From: Euperipatoides rowelli
Lineage: Eukaryota; Onychophora; Udeonychophora; Euonychophora; Peripatopsidae
Strand: one strand, 5' to 3'
Assembly: GCA_003024985.2 (NCBI GenBank)
Contig: PXIH01S0054697.1
Length of the DNA: 11,248 nucleotides
The notes under the pieces were generated by a model that searched no databases, was not told the DNA's origin, and saw nothing but the letters and a program-made list of their open reading frames with translations. Of this stretch, positions 7,825 to 11,248 are shown in pieces; within the stretch, counting starts at the first letter, position 1, and every line of letters starts with the position of its first letter. Position numbers and translations under genes: made by a program.

Positions 7825-7880
7825 AAAGAACTAGCTCAGTTGATAGGGTGTTAACTAATATAGTTCATTTATTTTTTTAA
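7825..7880 (+). other. tRNA-like A-box: tRNA-derived SINE head or tRNA relic
   Basis: TAGCTCAGTTGATAGGG (7832-7848) matches the usual tRNA D-arm/A-box sequence TAGCTCAGTTGGTAGAG in 15 of 17 positions. A possible anticodon stem follows, TTAAC (7851-7855) against GTTCA (7863-7867), pairing 4 of 5, with a 7-nt loop. The base before the anticodon position is A, not the near-universal T. No convincing B-box (GGTTCGAATCC type) follows, and no acceptor stem closes. It is therefore not a functional tRNA. A decayed tRNA-derived SINE is the best reading; coincidence is possible. Confidence 0.4.
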
Positions 7881-8048
7881 GTACCAAATGAACTACATTG
7901 CCAATCAATTCTTTATTGGGCCACAATATAAAAATTCACTTTAAAAAATGTTTGTAGCCACCAACTTTTTTTCTGTTCTAGTTCTAGCTGATACCAACCA
8001 CAATTAATGAAAAATATTAATTACTTCATTTTAAAATTGAGTTTTTTA

Positions 8049-8325
8049 AGATAAAATAATTAGGTACGAATGATTCAAATTTTGTTTATTTTACATCAAT
8101 GGATTAGTAAAACAATTTCAGTATTGGTCTTTAATATTATGTTGGTTGTTCTTGAGTAGTAAAATAATTTAAAGTTTCCTTTATTGGCTATTTAATATGC
8201 AAATGATTGAGCAGTCAAATAATTTCACTCTATGTTGTTAAGGTCTTTAATATAATGCAGATTGTGATTTATTAGTCAAACAAATTTAATAAGTATTGTT
8301 AAACATTTAATAGAATCAAATCTGT
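8049..8325. repeat. Degenerate 52-61 bp tandem repeat, five copies
   Basis: Copies start with AGTAAAATAATTT or a variant at 8049 (AGATAAAATAATT), 8106, 8158, 8213 and 8274. They continue with a TATTGGTCTTTAATATTATG-like middle and a TTGTTCTTGAG-like end. The copies differ by small indels and many substitutions, so this is an old local duplication. Confidence 0.65.
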
Positions 8326-8460
8326 TATTTGTCTCTTAGATGTTACCATGTGGCATCACTCCCAGCTTAGCTTGAGGATGTTTAAACATTGCTGGGGTAA
8401 ATTTGGGCCTTTAGGAACAGTTGAATACCCCATTCCTCTGAATCAAAAGGCAACATCTGG
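8320..8460 (+). other. Splice-acceptor-like site and less AT-rich, possibly exonic stretch
   Basis: CTGTTATTTGTCTCTTAG (8322-8339) has a pyrimidine-rich tract ending in AG, a good match to an animal 3' splice site. It is followed by about 120 bp that is clearly less AT-rich than its surroundings. A 53-codon ATG frame lies at 8348-8509 (starting MWHHSQLSLRMFKHCWGKFG), too short to be significant, and I recognise no family. No matching donor was identified. It could be an exon of a gene extending elsewhere, a non-coding RNA exon or part of a dispersed repeat. Confidence 0.3.
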
Positions 8461-8509
8461 ATTAATAAATAATACTATATATCCTCTTTTCTATTATAAT
8501 GAGTTATAA

Positions 8510-8837
8510 AAATAGTTTGAATTTATTATAATAAATGTAAAATGTTATTAAAATTCACCCTATTGCTTTATAACTTTTCACCTCACACAATTTCCAAAAA
8601 ATTTCAGTCAACAATGAAATATTAATCATTTTTAATATTTTATTTTTTTGCACTTCTATGTTAAATCATAATCTAATATCACTATTTCTCAATTGGTCAA
8701 TTCTGTGAAAGTATAAGCATTTAAATATTACTTCAAATTCTCACCAGCAGAGTGCACTTGCATATCTGACAATTTCATCATATTTGCTTTAAGATTTATT
8801 TTGCTTCCAGCAAGCTATTTAGTAATCCTCAGAGTTG
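8510..8837. other. AT-rich stretch without a recognisable gene
   Basis: No gene, RNA or clear repeat was recognised. Confidence 0.45.
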
Positions 8838-8992
8838 TAGTCCTCGAGACCTGGCTTCAGCCTTGAGAGCTCTGGAAGCCAACAAAATGTATCCTAGAAC
8901 TTGGCCTTGGTCTCAAAGATAAATTACTTGGCCTTGGACTTGGCCTCGTTCTCATAGTCTTGGTCTTGTTCTCCTGGTCTTGGTCTTGGACA
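8838..8992. repeat. CTTGG-rich island, copy 1
   Basis: This is a G+C-richer block containing many overlapping copies of CTTGG and TCTTGG (for example ACTTGGCCTTGGACTTGGCC at 8926-8945, and GGTCTTGGTCTTGGACAATC at 8976-8995). It shares its vocabulary (CTTGGCCTTGG, GGTCTTGG) with 9936-10062. It stands out sharply from the AT-rich flanks. I see no gene in it on either strand. Confidence 0.6.
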
Positions 8993-9067
8993 ATCTTCCC
9001 TTACTGTCAACTCAGTTATTTCACAACATCTAAGTTCTAACTAATTTAAAATTTAAAAAAAAATGCT

Positions 9068-9137
9068 GAATTCAATCCATCAGACGTCAATCAGTGATGA
9101 CAGAATTCAATCCATCAGACGTCAATCAGTGATGACA
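9068..9137. repeat. Perfect 35-bp tandem duplication
   Basis: The 35-bp sequence beginning GAATTCAATCCATCAGACGT and ending CAATCAGTGATGACA occurs at 9068-9102 and again at 9103-9137 without a mismatch, so the duplication is recent or the copies are conserved. The unit contains a small inverted repeat (CATCA…TGATG). Because 35 is not a multiple of three, the two copies are read in different frames by any protein. Confidence 0.95.
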
Positions 9138-9173
9138 GTTCATCACAGTCTGCGTATGAAAATAAGCGGTGAG
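9070..9173 (+). other. Possible exon fragment next to the 35-bp duplication
   Basis: From within the second 35-bp copy one plus-strand frame reads SIHQTSISDDSSSQSAYENK and is followed by CGGTGAGC, resembling a 5' splice donor at about 9170. A different plus-strand frame opens with ATG at 9063 and ends at 9215 (50 codons). The first is more protein-like in composition. No acceptor with a proper pyrimidine tract was found upstream. I do not recognise the peptide, and the evidence is weak. Confidence 0.15.
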
Positions 9174-9215
9174 CGTGTATCTTCAGACCAAGAAACTGAT
9201 TTTATAATTCCATAA

Positions 9216-9918
9216 TTTCCACTACAAAGTACAAACTAATTGTAAATATTCAACAAAAAATAGGTAATAGAATACAGAGAAAGCAACCATTGCCTATTTA
9301 TCAGGAATATATCAGCCAGACAACCGAGGCAGAGCTATAGCAAAATTTAGATCAAGTTGATACAAAATCCTACAGACGCTTTGCTTGGATGGGTAATGGA
9401 AAACAATCATACTGTAAATACCAGCATTTAGTGCACATCCATGATTATAAATCCCAATTATAATTATTATTTCTGAGACATATTTTCAAAAAAGAAAACA
9501 GATATTTAAAAGAGAGTACTTTGTGTTATTTATTTTTAAAAATAGGCACATTAAATATCTTTTTTTTTCCAAATTTCTCTTTAAATATATATTTTATTTT
9601 AATAAAGCCAGAGACTTTATTCCCCTCCCCCTCACTATTAGAATAACTAATTAGTGTTAAGAATATCAAAAATCAAAATGATGAAACAAAATGAAAGGAA
9701 TAACATTTTTTTTTACAAAAGCCTAATTATGGCACTGGTTTTGGACATTTATTTATTGTGCCAAAAAAAATAAAAACTCCCTATTTCTCATGTACAAGGA
9801 AAGCTTAGGAAAGAAAAAAAATAAAATGGTAACAATATTCATTTTAAATTTACAATATAATATCTAATATGTACAGTGTTAAAATTCAGAATCGCAGTAA
9901 TTTTGTTTTCATTAGTCT
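9216..9918. other. Stretch without a supported gene
   Basis: 9290-9440 is less AT-rich than its flanks and has stop-free stretches on both strands: a plus-strand one of about 29 codons containing YLSGIYQPDNRGRAIAKF, and a minus-strand one of about 55 codons. These lengths are unremarkable for chance and no splice pair was convincing. The remainder is A/T runs. Confidence 0.45.
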
Positions 9919-9929
9919 CCCCCCCCCCC
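9919..9929. repeat. C11 homopolymer
   Basis: Eleven consecutive C residues in otherwise AT-rich DNA, immediately left of the second CTTGG-rich island. Such runs are prone to sequencing length errors. Confidence 0.9.
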
Positions 9930-9935
9930 ATATCT

Positions 9936-10062
9936 GGGTCTTGAACCTGCTGATCTTGGCCTTGATCTTGATCTTGGACCTGCCGGTCTTGGCCTTGATC
10001 TTGGCCTTGGACCTGCCAGTCTTGGCCTTGGTTATGAGACTTGTGGACTTGACTACAAGTCT
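9936..10062. repeat. CTTGG-rich island, copy 2, with a 33-bp tandem repeat
   Basis: Three units of 33 bp start at 9943, 9976 and 10009, each reading approximately GGACCTGCCGGTCTTGGCCT followed by TGATCTTGGCCTT. The third diverges after GGCCTTGG. It ends in an 8-bp inverted repeat, AGACTTGT (10037-10044) and ACAAGTCT (10055-10062). Open frames exist on both strands because 33 is a multiple of three, but they are low-complexity products of the repeat. Confidence 0.8.
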
Positions 10063-10064
10063 GG

Positions 10065-10084
10065 TAATCCTAGGTTAAGTATTC
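10065..10084. repeat. Lone copy of the 29-bp array motif
   Basis: TAATCCTAGGTTAAGTATTC is the consensus core of the tandem array at 2200-2920. It matches the copy starting at 2753 in 18 of 20 bases. It directly follows the second CTTGG-rich island, over 6 kb from the array. Confidence 0.7.
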
Positions 10085-10569
10085 ACCTTTTATACACCTT
10101 CATTCATGTTAAGATGTAATTTGGTTTTATTTTACCCAATTTATCAAATTTATTTTACCTTATTTCTGGCATTAACAATGCTCACTACCCAAATTTTGTT
10201 AAATTGAGTAATACTAAATACCACTGCATTATACCAATAAAATAAAACAGCAAATAATAATTTTATTCAAATAATTTACATTTTAATTCAGAAAATATTC
10301 AATGTGACCAATGAATTGTATCTTACTCTAACTTTGAAGGGTTAAAATTCAGAGTTATACAGTATTATTATTATTATGAACATTTCTTACAGCTATTATC
10401 GATTGCTATGTAGAAATGCTGTTTTTATTTAGATTATTGATTAAGGTTCAAGTATTTTGTTCTACTAATGAAACTTTGGTAAACAAATTCAGAGGTAAAC
10501 CATAATGGAATTGAGATGAATTTAGGGCAAAATGTATGATCACAATTAATAATTTTTTTATACAAATGT
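10085..10569. other. AT-rich stretch without a recognisable gene
   Basis: It holds a short (ATT)n tract near 10363-10377 and no supported gene. Its right part may be sequence downstream of the poly(A) signal of the minus-strand exon candidate. Confidence 0.4.
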
Positions 10570-10575
10570 TTTATT
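10570..10575 (-). promoter_or_regulatory. Candidate poly(A) signal, minus strand
   Basis: AATAAA read on the minus strand, about 164 bp downstream of the stop codon of the exon candidate at 10739-10805. The hexamer is common by chance in DNA this AT-rich. Confidence 0.3.
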
Positions 10576-10738
10576 TTCAAATAAAAATTACACTATTAAA
10601 AACCCCTAAAAGCTCAGAAATCAATTAAAAAAAACAATGAAAATTACAAATACTAATTAGTAACAACGTATAAAGAGAACAAATGAAAAAACAGAGATCA
10701 ATTTGACCAATTAGTGCATAATATTGTAAGGGAGTAAA

Positions 10739-10805
10739 TCAAAGATGATCATCTTTTTCCTCCTGGGCCACATCTTGAAAACTAATTATAGAATCAGTTG
10801 CACTT
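10739..10805 (-). CDS. Candidate last coding exon of a minus-strand gene, partial, product unknown
   Basis: On the minus strand, TACTTTTATTTTACAG (10806 upward) is a good 3' splice site: a pyrimidine-rich tract ending CAG. It is followed by a frame in phase 2 whose 21 residues read ATDSIISFQDVAQEEKDDHL after an initial S, then TGA at 10739-10741. A hydrophobic-polar then strongly acidic tail is typical of a real C-terminus and unlike the K/N/I/F-rich peptides from random frames here. A possible donor ACAAG/GTAAGA lies at 10868/10867, giving a 62-bp intron. However, in the matching phase the sequence before it meets a stop within about 20 bases, so that donor is probably not the partner, and the upstream exon would lie beyond the window. 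I recognise no family. A chance open stretch remains possible. Confidence 0.35.
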
Positions 10806-10868
10806 CTGTAAAATAAAAGTACATCTAACTTTTCAAATTGTAAACAAAAGTATTAATAAATTCTTACC

Positions 10869-11248
10869 TTGTTAGGGTGAATTTTAATTAAAGTAGAACA
10901 CGGAATTAAATCAATGTTGATAAAAATATTAAATTTAGAGTTAAGAAATGGTCTAATCGAATCAAAATATTTACAATAATTAAATAGCTGGATATAAAAA
11001 ATCTTCAACTAGATCAATATCTAATAAGATAAAAAAAATAGTTCATGTTTTAGTTTCATTAATCAGGAAATGTTGACATGTAAAAATCGATGTATTTTAT
11101 TGATAATCTAACTTTTTAGGCCTTTCNGATAGATTGTGTTATATTGGTAATCAATTAAAAGAGCAAAATCTTGAAAAACATGAGATGCCAGCATAGTTTA
11201 CCTCAATAGAACTGTTGACTGTTACCTTAAAGGTATACTATCCCCAAA
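10869..11248. other. AT-rich stretch without a recognisable gene
   Basis: It contains N 11127 and, at the right edge, a 13-bp palindrome TACCTTAAAGGTA (11223-11235) next to TACTATCCCC. If the candidate exon at 10739-10805 is real, this would be intron of that gene. No other feature was supported. Confidence 0.4.

Noticed and set aside
7832-7900. Functional tRNA gene
   Set aside because: No B-box, no closing acceptor stem, and A instead of T before the anticodon position.
9316-9490. Minus-strand stop-free stretch of about 55 codons containing VFHYPSKQSVCRILYQLDLNF
   Set aside because: Protein-like to the eye, but the length is unremarkable, there is no upstream ATG and no convincing splice pair.
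9869-10078. Plus-strand 69-codon hydrophobic frame (LILALILILDLPVLAL)
   Set aside because: It is the translation of the 33-bp CTTGG repeat preceded by a C11 run. The minus strand is equally low-complexity (K/A-rich), so it is not a membrane protein or a basic nuclear protein.

Overview
The window is AT-rich eukaryotic DNA (roughly 70% A+T by eye). It has no complete protein-coding gene, no bacterial-style operon and no CRISPR array. Long homopolymer runs, several unrelated tandem arrays, a decayed non-LTR retrotransposon, a hAT-like non-autonomous transposon and intron-style splice signals all point to intergenic or intronic DNA of an animal, most likely an invertebrate. The species cannot be fixed from the sequence. 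Three single N bases (4658, 5025, 11127) show it comes from an assembly, and one of them sits on a probable contig-join artefact.

Layout, left to right. 130-720 is a cluster of short direct repeats, including a 27-bp tandem repeat and TGACATCA-like motifs. 785-1560 is AT-rich DNA with little structure. About 1560-1950 is a frameshifted relic of the C-terminal end of a LINE reverse transcriptase ORF. 2200-3530 is a degenerate tandem array of about 29 bp, interrupted at 2921-3487 by a hAT-like element that carries a long internal hairpin. 4432-4888 is a 114-bp tandem repeat whose unit is 38 codons; it includes an exact 77-nt duplication around an N. 4890-6260 is very AT-rich with two palindromes. 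6285-7402 is a 25-copy array of a 45-bp unit with a higher-order 45/56-bp alternation, followed by a (CA)11 microsatellite. 7825-7880 holds a tRNA-like A-box (SINE or tRNA relic). 8049-8325 is a five-copy degenerate repeat of about 55 bp, followed by a splice-acceptor-like site and a less AT-rich stretch. 8838-8992 and 9936-10062 are two related CTTGG-rich islands; the second is joined to a lone copy of the 29-bp array motif found 7 kb away. 9068-9137 is a perfect 35-bp tandem duplication. 10570-10805 on the minus strand has the look of a gene's last exon: acceptor, short reading frame, stop and poly(A) signal.

The genes do not work together in any sense visible here. The window is best read as a repeat mosaic, at least five independent tandem families plus at least two transposon relics, with one or two possible exon fragments. 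I found no convincing new functional system. The most useful observations are the nested transposon with near-matching target duplications, the higher-order structure of the 45-bp array, the probable assembly duplication, and the candidate minus-strand terminal exon.
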